Shown: positions 15,606 through 23,783, numbered from the stretch's first letter. The stretch is DNA of 64,000 nucleotides from an uncultured Clostridia bacterium (GCA_946567425.1 CAMNXF010000006.1:62001-126000), one strand, 5' to 3'. Program-made: numbers and translations. The notes: generated by a model not told the origin, from the sequence alone.

Positions 15606-16823
15606 ATGGCAAAAAGTCCCGTTGAGGTCTGGCTCTGGCTGTTGCTCGTAATGCAGCCGTACAATTCCAAAACCGTCGAGATACTGGCGCAGTGCGGCGG
15701 CGACGCAACCGTTGCCTCGCGCATGATACGCGACGGGGAATTTCCGTTTCTGAGCGAAAAGGAAAAGCTGCGCGCCAAGGAAGTACGCATGAGCTCCATA
15801 CGACCTATTCTTGAGCTTTGCCGCCAAAACGATATCCGCATAGTGACCCTTGATGACGACGAATATCCCGAACTGCTGCGGAGCATCGCCGATCCTCCGA
15901 TTTTGCTTTTTGTCGCGGGAACGCTTGACGGTCTTCGCGAACGCCCCGCCGTTGCCGCGGTCGGAGCGCGTAATATTTCCGAGTACGGCGTTTTGGCAGC
16001 ACAAGCGGTGATCGCTCCGCTCGCAAGAACGGGAGTGAGCATAGTCAGCGGAGTTGCGGTAGGCGCGGACGCTGCCGCCCACAGAGCCGTGCTGAGCGTC
16101 GGCGGATACACGGCCGGCGTGCTTGGGTGCGGCATAATGGTGAATTATCCTGCCGAAAATGCGCTGCTCAAACGCGAGATAGTGAACAGCGGCGGCGCGC
16201 TGATAAGCGAGCTCCTGCCCGACACGAAAACGTTCGCCCGTTATTTTCACATGAGAAACCGCATTATTTCGGGGCTTTGCCACGGCACGCTCGTTATCGA
16301 AGCGGGCGGACACAGCGGTTCTCTGCTTACGGCTAACCATGCGGCAAGCCAGAACCGCGACGTTTTCTGCATACCGCCGCACGACATTATGTCCGCGCGG
16401 TACGAGGGCGTTGCTCCGCTGATACGCGACGGAGCGACGTGCGTGTTCGCGTATACAGACATCCTGGCACAGCTTATGCAGAGCTATTCGGGCAGAGAGC
16501 TTTTCCGCAAAATGCTGGACGATAATAACGGCGGTTCAGCCGTGACCGTTCCACAAAAGGAGCGGAAAGACGGCGCGTCCGAGTCGCAGGAGCAGCCCGT
16601 CAAGCCGAAAAAAGCCGTTCTCGGCGAGGAGCTTTTCTCCGCGCTCGAACCGAACGACGCGGCAGTTCTGAAGCTCATATCCGAGAAGCCCGCGACCGCC
16701 GACGAGTTAGTCGAAAAAAGCGATCTTGATTTTTCCGCAATATCCGAGGCGCTGACAGATCTGGAGCTGCTGGGGCATATTTCCCGCGAAATGGACGGAA
16801 TTTATTCCGTTTCGGTGAGCTGA
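15606..16823 (+). CDS. dprA: DNA-processing protein DprA (Smf)
   Basis: DprA binds single-stranded DNA and loads RecA during natural transformation. An N-terminal SAM-like segment is followed by the Rossmann-like DNA-binding core: AVAAVGARNISEYG, VSIVSGVAVGADAAAHRAVL, TAGVLGCGIMVNYPAEN, SGGALISELLP and the MRNRIISGL / VIEAGGHSGSLLTANHA block. A C-terminal winged helix (NDAAVLKLISEKPATADELVEKSDL) is present as in many Firmicutes. 405 residues is typical with the extra domain. ATG 15606 has GGAGGG upstream. A ComFB-like gene 1.3 kb away is the only other competence-associated gene in the window. Confidence 0.95.
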   Translation: MAKSPVEVWLWLLLVMQPYNSKTVEILAQCGGDATVASRMIRDGEFPFLSEKEKLRAKEVRMSSIRPILELCRQNDIRIVTLDDDEYPELLRSIADPPILLFVAGTLDGLRERPAVAAVGARNISEYGVLAAQAVIAPLARTGVSIVSGVAVGADAAAHRAVLSVGGYTAGVLGCGIMVNYPAENALLKREIVNSGGALISELLPDTKTFARYFHMRNRIISGLCHGTLVIEAGGHSGSLLTANHAASQNRDVFCIPPHDIMSARYEGVAPLIRDGATCVFAYTDILAQLMQSYSGRELFRKMLDDNNGGSAVTVPQKERKDGASESQEQPVKPKKAVLGEELFSALEPNDAAVLKLISEKPATADELVEKSDLDFSAISEALTDLELLGHISREMDGIYSVSVS

Positions 16824-16841
16824 ACAAATATAAAAATATAT

Positions 16842-16862
16842 CCCGATACGCTCCGTATCGGG
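16842..16862. terminator. Bidirectional terminator
   Basis: CCCGATACG (16842-16850), loop CTC, CGTATCGGG (16854-16862). It is flanked by ATTTTAT on the right and an AT-rich tract on the left, so it can serve convergent dprA and the deacetylase gene. Confidence 0.8.
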
Positions 16863-16872
16863 ATTTTATGTT

Positions 16873-17892
16873 TTACTTTTTGGCTGTCGTGCTGCTTGTT
16901 GACGAGGTGCTTGAGGACGTTCCGGAGCTTGCGTCGTTGTTCACGCGCGCCATTACCTCCTTGGCTAGCGGCTGAAGCTCCTCGGGCAGTGCGCTGAGAT
17001 CGCCGCTCTTTATCGCCGAGACCGCCGCCGCGATCTGTTCGTCAGTTATCCCCGCAGCCGCGAACATATCCGAATATTGAGCCATAACGGCTTCTATCTT
17101 TTCCTCGCTGAGATTTATCGAACTTTGGCTTGTCGGTATCTGTCTGCCGTTTGCGTCGATCGTGTAGTTGTCGGGGTAGATCAGCTCCTTTACGGTGACG
17201 AACTCGAAGCCTTGGGTCTTCAGTGATTTAAGAATATCAGGCAGCGCCTCGGTGGTGTTTTCAAGGTCGTTGTGAAAGAGCAGTATAGACCCCGACTTAA
17301 CGTTTTTCAACACCTTTTTTTTGATCTGCTCCGCAGACGGCTTTTTCCAGTCAACGCTGTCAACGTCCCATTGAATGACCTTCATTCCCATGCCGTCGAG
17401 AGTGGTTATCAGGCTGTCGTCGAACTCGCCGTAGGGCGCGCGGTAAAGCGTTGGTTCTTCGCCCGTGATCATTTTGATCTTCCTGCTGCATTCCTTGGTG
17501 TCGTTGATAAGGTCGTTGACGTTTATTCCCTCGACGTGCGGGTGCTGGTCGGAGTGGTTTTCGATCTCGTGACCTGCGTCGTGAAATGCTTTAACGTCGT
17601 CGGGGTAACGGTCGCACCAATCGCCCGTAATGAAAAACGTAGCTTTCGCGCCGTTTTCGTCCAGAATGTCGATAAGCTCCTGCGTATTGGAGTTCTCCCA
17701 TGCCACGTCGAATGTCAGCGCGATCTTATTGTCGCCGCGTTCCACGCTGTAAATGGGAAGCTGCCGCTGCGCTGCGCGCGTTCCGACAGAGGTCACCGCC
17801 GCCGTTATCCCCACTGCGGCGGTAACAACGGCAAGAGCGCCGACTGCAGCAATGCGTTTGATCTGCTTTTTGGTAAACGTTATAGCTCTCAT
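16873..17892 (-). CDS. Polysaccharide deacetylase (CE4/NodB), membrane-anchored
   Basis: An N-terminal membrane helix (IAAVGALAVVTAAVGITAAV) is followed by a NodB homology domain: LTFDVAWE (motif 1, as in the PdaB sporulation branch), HSDQHPH (metal-binding motif 2), RAPYGE (motif 3), DVDSVDW (motif 4) and ILLFHND (motif 5). Such enzymes remove N-acetyl groups from peptidoglycan or chitin-like sugars outside the cell. After about residue 240 comes a helical region and a Ser/Thr-rich tail (SSGTSSSTSSTSSTT), likely a wall-spanning linker. The second Asp of motif 1 is replaced by Val, as in PdaB-like proteins, so activity needs testing. Confidence 0.9.
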   Translation of the reverse strand: MRAITFTKKQIKRIAAVGALAVVTAAVGITAAVTSVGTRAAQRQLPIYSVERGDNKIALTFDVAWENSNTQELIDILDENGAKATFFITGDWCDRYPDDVKAFHDAGHEIENHSDQHPHVEGINVNDLINDTKECSRKIKMITGEEPTLYRAPYGEFDDSLITTLDGMGMKVIQWDVDSVDWKKPSAEQIKKKVLKNVKSGSILLFHNDLENTTEALPDILKSLKTQGFEFVTVKELIYPDNYTIDANGRQIPTSQSSINLSEEKIEAVMAQYSDMFAAAGITDEQIAAAVSAIKSGDLSALPEELQPLAKEVMARVNNDASSGTSSSTSSTSSTTAKK

Positions 17893-17985
17893 ATATTTTC
17901 CTCCGTATATTGTCGTTATTGCTCTATTGTTATGCGCTTAGGAGGACAAATATGACAAGCCGCTAAAACATTTTCACAAAAACTA

Positions 17986-18014
17986 TTGACAAATCGCATA
18001 TTTTGTTGTACAAT
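17986..18014 (+). promoter_or_regulatory. Sigma-A promoter for the ComFB-like gene
   Basis: TTGACA (17986-17991) and TACAAT (18009-18014) with 17 bases between. The gene starts about 90 bases further on. Confidence 0.8.
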
Positions 18015-18102
18015 ATATTATATAGAGGTATGTATCGCAAATTTTTTTTCCTGCCGCGCGTCAATACGGCAAAGCGGTCGGGATCATCCACAGGAGGATA
18101 TT

Positions 18103-18387
18103 ATGGCACTGGTAAATGTAATGGAAAACATTGTTGAAGAAAAGCTGCACCGTATGCTTGAGGCCGAGGACTGCTGCAAATGCGACCGTTGCTTTGAGGA
18201 TATGAAAGCGAAGGCGCTCAATCAGCTTCCCGCGAGATATGTCAGTACGCATAACGGCGAGTTGTTTTCAAAGCTCGCGGCAACGGTTCGCCAGAGCACC
18301 ATTGATATAAACGTCGCAGTCGCGAACGCCATAGACGTAATTTCGGCTCACCCCTCCCACGATAAAAAGGACGATAATAAGGGCTGA
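18103..18387 (+). CDS. ComFB-like late competence protein
   Basis: 94 residues starting MALVNVMENIVEEKLHRML, with CCKCDRC near residue 25 and the LNQLPARYVSTHNGELFSKL segment typical of ComFB-domain proteins. The clustered cysteines may bind zinc. ComFB proteins accompany competence and type IV pilus genes in Firmicutes, and some ComFB-domain proteins elsewhere bind cyclic dinucleotides; which applies here is unknown. ATG 18103 follows AGGAGG at 18092-18097, so the longer open frame from 17986 (inside the promoter) is rejected. Monocistronic, followed by two terminators. Confidence 0.85.
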   Translation: MALVNVMENIVEEKLHRMLEAEDCCKCDRCFEDMKAKALNQLPARYVSTHNGELFSKLAATVRQSTIDINVAVANAIDVISAHPSHDKKDDNKG

Positions 18388-18424
18388 CTTTAAAAAGCGC
18401 AGTAACGAAATTATACATATTGGT

Positions 18425-18445
18425 AAGCCGTATTAAATGCGGCTT
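18425..18445 (+). terminator. Terminator after the ComFB-like gene
   Basis: AAGCCG (18425-18430) with CGGCTT (18440-18445) and a following ATTTTATT. Confidence 0.65.
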
Positions 18446-18458
18446 ATTTTATTCAAAA

Positions 18459-18489
18459 AACAGTGTCGGAATGTTTTGCCGACACTGTT
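18459..18489. terminator. Strong bidirectional terminator
   Basis: AACAGTGTCGG (18459-18469) pairs with CCGACACTGTT (18479-18489), 11 bp perfect, with A-rich left and T-rich right flanks. It insulates the ComFB-like gene from the convergent carboxypeptidase gene. Confidence 0.9.
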
Positions 18490-18504
18490 TTTTTATTGGT
18501 AATG

Positions 18505-19827
18505 TTACTTTTCCGCAACATCGTTTGCCGCCGTAAGTTCTATCACCGCGAACGTCTTTCCGTCCAACAAAAGCTCCAAATATCCCGCAAGCTGCCCCTT
18601 TTTAACAGGCGCGGCAAGAGCCTCGGGCACGACGATCTTACGCTCTATCAATGAAATTTCGAGCGACTTCGGAATGATCGTGTTATAGCTCTCGGCAGCC
18701 GTAAGCTCCACGGTTTCCGTTTCTCCATTGAGAACGTCTATCTGCGCGAACGCCTTGCCCTTTTCGACGAGCTTGGCAAGCTCGTATTCCCCAAATACCA
18801 GATCGTACAGCATATTGTGGTCGGCAAAATGCATTCCGTGCTCGTCCTCCTCGTTGCTGTACGGGGATTGGAGCGTCACCAGCAGATACGACAAGCCGCC
18901 CTTTTCGGCGCTCGACACCAGTGAAGTGAAACCTAGTATTTCATTGTCGAGATCCCATTCGCCGTCTTTCATCAGGTAGTACGCATAAATGCTGCCTGTC
19001 TTTATGCCCTTTGCTTCCTTGCGGTAGAACTCGCTGTCCTCGCGCATCAGCGCGTTCGACTGTACCAGCGTATAGCCTTCGGGAAACGTCTCGTTCGCGG
19101 GCATTTCGTACTCGTAAGTGCTGCATATCTTCATAAAATTGGGGTGCTTGTCCATTACGTAACGGGTTATCAGATACAGATCGTGCGCGGTGGTGACGTT
19201 ATCCTCTTCGAACAGTCCGTGCGGATTTGTGAAATTCGTGCCGGTGCAGCCGATTTTTTTCGCGGTATCGTTCATCATATTGACGAACTTTTCAATATCT
19301 CCGCCGCCGACGTTGTAGGCAATAACGTTTCCCGCGTCGCAGCCCGACGCAACCATAAGCCCGTACAGGCAGTCGGTGTATGTAAGATTATCCTGCAGCG
19401 GTTCGATTCCCGCGGACGCCGCGTCGTAGAAATTCGGGTCGTCACCGTAAAATTCGTCAAAGCAGTCATATGGACACTCCACCTTGGCGGTGAGGTCTTT
19501 CACATTTTCAAGCGCCACAAGGCAGGTCATTATCTTCGCCGTGGACGCGGGATAGAGCTTTTTATCCGCGTTTTTCGATGCGACTACGGTGTCGGTCTCG
19601 AGATTTACCATGTACACCCCCTCGCTGTAAACGTCGAACTCCGACAGGGGTTTTATCGCCGAATTGAGCGTTATTTCGGGTTTTTCGGGCAGCTTTGTAT
19701 CGGGGAGGTTTTCACCCGTGCCCGTGGACGATACGGGAACGCTCGGCAGCTCGTCCGTTTTATTGCAGGCGGCGAGCGACAGCGCCATTACGCCGCACAG
19801 TATCGCCGCTATGATTTTTCTTTCCAT
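18505..19827 (-). CDS. D-alanyl-D-alanine carboxypeptidase lipoprotein
   Basis: The open frame runs further upstream, but ATG 19827 with GAAAGG before it starts a lipoprotein signal (MERKIIAAILCGVMALSLAAC, lipobox LAAC). The S11 peptidase core has STAKI (SxxK nucleophile) near residue 95 and GIKTGSIYAYY (KTG) near residue 280. The middle motif is SGC in VASGCDAGN rather than SxN, an unusual change at a catalytic-site residue. It cleaves, or binds, terminal D-Ala-D-Ala outside the cell. It is the last member of the decayed van-like locus but has its own promoter. Confidence 0.88.
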   Translation of the reverse strand: MERKIIAAILCGVMALSLAACNKTDELPSVPVSSTGTGENLPDTKLPEKPEITLNSAIKPLSEFDVYSEGVYMVNLETDTVVASKNADKKLYPASTAKIMTCLVALENVKDLTAKVECPYDCFDEFYGDDPNFYDAASAGIEPLQDNLTYTDCLYGLMVASGCDAGNVIAYNVGGGDIEKFVNMMNDTAKKIGCTGTNFTNPHGLFEEDNVTTAHDLYLITRYVMDKHPNFMKICSTYEYEMPANETFPEGYTLVQSNALMREDSEFYRKEAKGIKTGSIYAYYLMKDGEWDLDNEILGFTSLVSSAEKGGLSYLLVTLQSPYSNEEDEHGMHFADHNMLYDLVFGEYELAKLVEKGKAFAQIDVLNGETETVELTAAESYNTIIPKSLEISLIERKIVVPEALAAPVKKGQLAGYLELLLDGKTFAVIELTAANDVAEK

Positions 19828-19870
19828 AAAATAGACCTTTCTTTTGTGAATTTTTCGACTTGCAAATATT

Positions 19871-19899
19871 ATTATACAACATTTTAAAAAGAAAATCAA
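19871..19899 (-). promoter_or_regulatory. Sigma-A promoter for the lipoprotein carboxypeptidase
   Basis: On the minus strand TTGATT (19899-19894) and TATAAT (19876-19871) are 17 bases apart, about 45 bases before the start codon. Confidence 0.75.
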
Positions 19900-19917
19900 G
19901 AGAAAATTGCTGCCATG

Positions 19918-20415
19918 TTACGGCAAGTATATTTTTTTGACGCGTATTCCCAATCTGCTGATTATCTCGTTCGGGATAGTATCGGCAAGCCGCGCCGGAG
20001 CATACCCGTACAACGCCAGCCCCGTCCGCGCATAGTCGGCGGCTGGCTCGGGATAATTCATCACGCCGAGACTTGACTGCAAATGCAGCTTGGGTACGTA
20101 CCCAAGCGTCTTCAGTTTTTCGGCGATCTTGCGGAAACGTCCCGCTTGTCTTTTGGTGAATTCGCGTCCGCGTCCGACGTCGGTATCGTCTGCGGCAAGG
20201 TGAGTAAACATTCCGATGGTGGTAATCCCGTCCATGGCGAAAACAGCCGCGATGTCGCCGCCATGGTAAAACCAATCACCTCCGCGCATTATTCACACGG
20301 GAACGGCGCTGTAACGCTTCGGAAAGTTTACCGGCACGGCAGCCGCCGACTGTATCGACACTCCGTACTCTGAGGACGTTCCCCCGAAAATGACCGCGAT
20401 ATTTTTCCTTTCCAT
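19918..20415 (-). pseudogene. Fused remnant of a D-Ala-D-X ligase and an alanine/serine racemase
   Basis: Reading leftward from ATG 20415 (good AAGGGGAG site) gives the N-terminus of a D-alanine-D-alanine/serine ligase: MERKNIAVIFGGTSSEYGVS, IQSAAAVPVNFPKRY, SAVPV, a TGA stop, then in the same frame IMRGGDWFYHGGDIAAV. After this point the frame runs into alanine-racemase sequence: IGMFTHLAADDTD, KRQAGRFRKIAEKL, KLHLQSSLGVMNYPE and ARTGLALYGYAPARL, then stops, missing the last domain. Thus a deletion joined about 60 residues of a ligase to the central part of a racemase. In vanG-type clusters ligase (vanG) and racemase (vanT) are neighbours. It can make at most a 43-residue peptide. Confidence 0.8.
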
Positions 20416-20437
20416 AAAAAACTCCCCTTAAAATTTT

Positions 20438-20465
20438 CCGTTGTGATAAAATTTTACCACAACGG
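20438..20465 (-). terminator. Hairpin between the vanS-like gene and the remnant
   Basis: CCGTTGTG (20438-20445) pairs with CACAACGG (20458-20465). On the minus strand a GGAAAATTTT tract follows, so it may terminate or attenuate readthrough from vanS. Confidence 0.5.
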
Positions 20466-20559
20466 ACGGAAAAGTTTATTCGGTTTTTATTTCGGGAAAA
20501 TAACGCTTTCCTTAAAAATTCTTACAGAATTATTACAATTATGATTTTTTTATGATATT

Positions 20560-21654
20560 TTAGTTTTGTGGCAAAACTACCGTAAAAATTATGCTTTCGT
20601 TCTCGCTTTCAGCAAAAATTTTTCCGCCGTGAAGATTGACGATCTCTTTGGAGATCGCAAGCCCCAGCCCCGCACCGCCCGAGCCGCTGGAGCGCGAGCT
20701 GTCAAGTCGGAAAAACTGCTCAAATATGCGATTGAGTTTTTCCTTGGGAACGGTCTTTCCGCGGTTGCTGACGATAATTGTCGCGTTGTCGCCGTCGGCG
20801 GTCATGGAGAGCCTTATTTCGCTGTTCGGGTAGCTGTAATTCACGGCGTTGCGGAACAGATTGTCGAACACGCGCGCCAGCTTGTCAGGGTCGCAGAGCA
20901 GCTCTGTATTCGGCTGAATATCGGCTTTGCAGGAGAGGTTTTTCTCGGCGAACACGGGGTAGAACTCGCTTACCGTCTGTTCCATCATAAGACTGAGGTT
21001 GATGCGCTCAGGCTCGAGCGTAAGCGTCGTGAAGCTGAACCGCGTTATGTCGAAAAATTCGTTGATAAGCTGCTCCAGCCGCTCCGCCTTGTCGAGGGCT
21101 ATTCCCGTATAGCGTGCGCGCGTTTCGGCAGATATATCGGGTTCGTTGTTCAGCAGCGCAAGATAGCCGATAACGCTTGTGAGCGGCGTTTTCAGGTCGT
21201 GCGCGAGATAGACGATAAGGTCGTTTTTGCGTTTTTCCGCCTCACGCGCAAGCTCGGCACTGCGCAGAGCCTTTTCGCGCACGACGTTCAATTCGTATTG
21301 CATTTCGTAAAGTGCTCGGCTGAGCGATATTTCCTCCTCGCTCGGAGAGGCAAGCTGTTTAGCCGCAGCCGCTATTTCGTCTATGTAGTTCAGCGGACGG
21401 ATAACAAAGAAGTAGGTTATCACAAGCGAACCCATAAACATCACAAGCGTGCATACCTGAAAAAGATGTTCTCGTATGTAATTCAGGAATTGAAAAAGCG
21501 GGTCGTCCCAATACCAGAAAAAATTCGAGCATATCCATTGGCAGAGTATCACTATGCCGATAAGCAGCACCGCAAAGCAGGCAAGCGCTATTATATACTG
21601 AAAAATTATCCGGCGCGTAATGCGGCTGCGTTTGCCGCGTTTAATCTTTTTCAT
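20560..21654 (-). CDS. vanS-like: VanS-like sensor histidine kinase
   Basis: Two N-terminal membrane helices (IIFQYIIALACFAVLLIGIVI and VCTLVMFMGSLVITYFFVI) frame a short extracellular loop. A HAMP-like linker follows, then the dimerisation helix YLAHDLKTPLTSVIGYL with the phosphorylated His, and the ATP-binding boxes FDNLFRNAVNYS (N), GKTVPKEKLNRIFEQFF and GSGGAGLGLAISKEI (G boxes). The DKAERLEQLINEFFDITRF segment is characteristic of VanS of glycopeptide-resistance systems, especially the G type. Its substrate regulator is encoded 11 bases upstream. Which signal it senses cannot be read. 364 residues is normal. Confidence 0.9.
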   Translation of the reverse strand: MKKIKRGKRSRITRRIIFQYIIALACFAVLLIGIVILCQWICSNFFWYWDDPLFQFLNYIREHLFQVCTLVMFMGSLVITYFFVIRPLNYIDEIAAAAKQLASPSEEEISLSRALYEMQYELNVVREKALRSAELAREAEKRKNDLIVYLAHDLKTPLTSVIGYLALLNNEPDISAETRARYTGIALDKAERLEQLINEFFDITRFSFTTLTLEPERINLSLMMEQTVSEFYPVFAEKNLSCKADIQPNTELLCDPDKLARVFDNLFRNAVNYSYPNSEIRLSMTADGDNATIIVSNRGKTVPKEKLNRIFEQFFRLDSSRSSGSGGAGLGLAISKEIVNLHGGKIFAESENESIIFTVVLPQN

Positions 21655-21665
21655 TTGCTCACTTC

Positions 21666-22373
21666 CTAATCGACGGTATAACCCACGCCCCAGACTGTCT
21701 TTATGTAGCGCGGACGGCGCGGCGGCTCGCCGAGTTTTTCGCGAAGCCGCGCGATATGCGCCATTACGGTGTTGGAGCTGTCAAGGTATTTTTCGCCCCA
21801 GACGGCTTCAAACAGCTCCTCGCCCGAGACCACGCTGCCCTTGCGCGAACAGAGATACCACAGTATGCTGAACTCGATAGGCGTGAGGACGATCTCCTTG
21901 CCGTTGAGCGTGCAGCGGTGACTTTCCGAGTTGATGTTCAGTCCGCGCACATCTATTTCGGTTTGGGGCTTTTTCTTGTCGCCGTCGCTAAGCTCTCCGC
22001 TGTTGTAGCGCGTGTAGCGGCGCAGCTGTGTCTTGACGCGCGCCACGAGCTCTGGCGGACTGAACGGCTTGGTCATATAGTCGTCCGCGCCGAGCATAAG
22101 TCCTGTTATCTTGTCGGAGTCCTCGACCTTGGCGGTAAGCATTATTATCGGGAAAACAAAGCGCTTCCGCAGCCGCTGCACAAGCGTAAAGCCGTCGATA
22201 TCGGGCAGCATAACATCCAGAACTCCGAGCGAAATATCGCCCGTTTCGGCATACTTCAGCGCGTCCGTACCGTTGTAGAACTTGCACACGGAATACCCCT
22301 CGTTCTTCAGACAAACCTCGACCAGATCGGCTATCTCTTTTTCGTCATCAACAACAAGAATTTTTTCGTTCAT
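21666..22373 (-). CDS. vanR-like: VanR-like OmpR-family response regulator
   Basis: The start is ATG 22373 (AAAGGA upstream), which gives MNEKILVVDDEKEIADLVEV; longer forms are artefacts. The receiver domain has the acidic pair, the phospho-acceptor in VLDVMLPDIDGF, Thr in MLTAKVEDSD and Lys in DYMTKPFSPPEL. The C-terminal winged helix (VLTPIEFSILWYLCSRKGSVVSGEELFEAVWGE, VMAHIARLREKL) is of the OmpR/PhoB type. With the adjacent kinase it matches VanR/VanS. The likely targets, the ligase and racemase genes next door, are broken, so its remaining regulon is an open question. Confidence 0.92.
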   Translation of the reverse strand: MNEKILVVDDEKEIADLVEVCLKNEGYSVCKFYNGTDALKYAETGDISLGVLDVMLPDIDGFTLVQRLRKRFVFPIIMLTAKVEDSDKITGLMLGADDYMTKPFSPPELVARVKTQLRRYTRYNSGELSDGDKKKPQTEIDVRGLNINSESHRCTLNGKEIVLTPIEFSILWYLCSRKGSVVSGEELFEAVWGEKYLDSSNTVMAHIARLREKLGEPPRRPRYIKTVWGVGYTVD

Positions 22374-22410
22374 AAAAAAGCAGTCCTTTGTGAGAGATTT
22401 TATATATCCA

Positions 22411-22439
22411 AATATACAATAAAAAACGAAATTTGTCAA
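22411..22439 (-). promoter_or_regulatory. Sigma-A promoter for vanR-vanS-like genes
   Basis: On the minus strand TTGACA (22439-22434) and TATATT (22416-22411), spacing 17, about 40 bases upstream of the vanR-like start. Confidence 0.75.
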
Positions 22440-22460
22440 TAGTCCCCGAACGCGCGCAAA

Positions 22461-22485
22461 GCCCGTGCAGTAATTCCGCACGGGC
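22461..22485 (-). terminator. Terminator after spo0A
   Basis: GCCCGTGC (22461-22468) pairs with GCACGGGC (22478-22485). The T-tract on the minus strand is short (CTTTGC), so strength is uncertain. Confidence 0.5.
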
Positions 22486-22506
22486 CGAATGAATTGTGTA
22501 GGATAA

Positions 22507-23292
22507 TTAACGGTAAGCAGCCGCAAGCGCGTTTTTGTTTGCGTTCTGTTTGAATTTCAGACGGAGGTGATCCGCGATAAGCGCGATGAACTCCGAGTTT
22601 GTGGGTTTGCCCTTGGTGGTGTGTACCGTGTAGCTGAAAATTTTGGTGAGCACGTCGATGTCTCCGCGGTCCCACGCGATCTCGATAGCGTGACGGATAG
22701 CGCGTTCAACGCGCGAGGAGGTGGTGTCGTACTGCTTTGCGACTGTGGGATAGAGCAGCTTTGTAATACTGTTTATCATTTCGTCGTTGTTGACGGAGAG
22801 CATTATTGCGGTTCTGAGATAATGGTAGCCCTTGATATGCGCGGGGATACCGACTTGGTGGATTATCTCCGTAACGGCGCATTCCAAATCGGTCTCGTCG
22901 GGCGTATCGGACGGCTTTTCGGCAACTCCGCAAAGACGGTTTATCTTGTCTACAAGAAACTGCGGGTCGACCGGCTTCAACGTGAACGACGCGCCGAGTG
23001 CGGCAGCCTCGCGTTCCAGAACGGGGTCGGCATTATTGGAAACGATTATCACATTTGGAACGTACTTCTTTTCGACCTTAAGGCGGCGTATCACCTCTAT
23101 CGCGTCGCAGAACGGCATTTTCGCCTCGAGCACCGCCGCGTCGGGAGCCTCGGATTTAATGGAATTCAGCACGGAATTTCCGTCGCAGCGGCGGGTTATC
23201 GCGTACATTCCCGCGTTTTTGAGAGCGCCCGCCCAAGCCATTCCGCAGTCCGCGGCGTCGTTTCCGATAAGTACCTTGATCTGATTTGTCAT
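22507..23292 (-). CDS. spo0A: Spo0A-type sporulation master regulator with Glu at the phosphorylation site
   Basis: The C-terminal domain is unmistakable Spo0A: VGIPAHIKGYHYLRTAIML, KLLYPTVAKQYDTTSSRVERA and IRHAIEIAWDRG. The N-terminal receiver keeps the fold and the Lys (ASFTLKPVD, residue 106), but the phospho-acceptor aspartate (Asp56 in Bacillus) is Glu56 in AVLEAKMP, the acidic pair is reduced to Asn-Asp (LIGNDAAD), and the conserved Thr is Ser (IIVSNNAD). Glu at this place often mimics phosphorylation in response regulators. So this Spo0A may be active without a phosphorelay, or controlled in another way. 261 residues is the normal length. Leftward, monocistronic. Confidence 0.93.
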   Translation of the reverse strand: MTNQIKVLIGNDAADCGMAWAGALKNAGMYAITRRCDGNSVLNSIKSEAPDAAVLEAKMPFCDAIEVIRRLKVEKKYVPNVIIVSNNADPVLEREAAALGASFTLKPVDPQFLVDKINRLCGVAEKPSDTPDETDLECAVTEIIHQVGIPAHIKGYHYLRTAIMLSVNNDEMINSITKLLYPTVAKQYDTTSSRVERAIRHAIEIAWDRGDIDVLTKIFSYTVHTTKGKPTNSEFIALIADHLRLKFKQNANKNALAAAYR

Positions 23293-23553
23293 TTAAAATT
23301 CCTCCAATTGTCATTATACGGCAAGCACAGCTTGTCCGCATTATGTTTTCGTCACCTTTTCTTTTGGTGTGATTTTATTTTACCATATTTTGGAAATTTT
23401 TGCAATAGGTTTTTTGAATTTCTTGGAAAAATTTTCCAAAATTTTGTAAATGCGATAACAATCGGGGTTTTACGCTATTTAAGTGTTAATTTCACCCGAG
23501 CGGGAGGTCGCGTGCTGTCACATAATGTTGAAAATCGGTCGATAATGAACAAT

Positions 23554-23570
23554 CCCCTCGGCGTGAGGGG
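23554..23570 (-). terminator. Possible terminator after the RHH gene
   Basis: CCCCTC (23554-23559) pairs with GAGGGG (23565-23570); a minus-strand ATTGTTCATT follows. Weak. The rest of the 285-base gap to spo0A is AT-rich and probably holds the spo0A promoter, which I could not fix. Confidence 0.4.
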
Positions 23571-23576
23571 AGAGTT

Positions 23577-23780
23577 TCATTTCTTTTTGCCTGTGGCAGC
23601 GCCGCGGCTGTTTGATTGGTTTGCGGAGACCGTGCCGTTGCTCTGTTCGTACTGCTTGACGTATTGCTTTAGTATATACTCGATTTGTTTGTTTTTGCTC
23701 CGACCCTCCTCCTCGGATATTTTTATCAGTTTCTCGTTGAGCGTCTCGTCAATTCTCAGATTGAAGAAAACCGTACTCAT
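23577..23780 (-). CDS. Ribbon-helix-helix (Arc/MetJ-type) small DNA-binding protein
   Basis: 67 residues. The N-terminal strand MSTVFFNLRIDETL and helices LNEKLIKISEEEGRSKNKQIEYILKQY are a classical ribbon-helix-helix dimer motif; the tail is polar and basic (ATGKKK). It resembles the Arc-like proteins common in Clostridia and could be a stand-alone repressor or the antitoxin half of a module, but no toxin gene is adjacent. An inverted repeat overlaps its ribosome binding site, suggesting autoregulation. Confidence 0.8.
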   Translation of the reverse strand: MSTVFFNLRIDETLNEKLIKISEEEGRSKNKQIEYILKQYVKQYEQSNGTVSANQSNSRGAATGKKK

Positions 23781-23783
23781 TTC

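Noticed and set aside
15275-16382. Genes on the minus strand opposite dprA
   Set aside because: Shadow frames; dprA is complete and certain on the plus strand.
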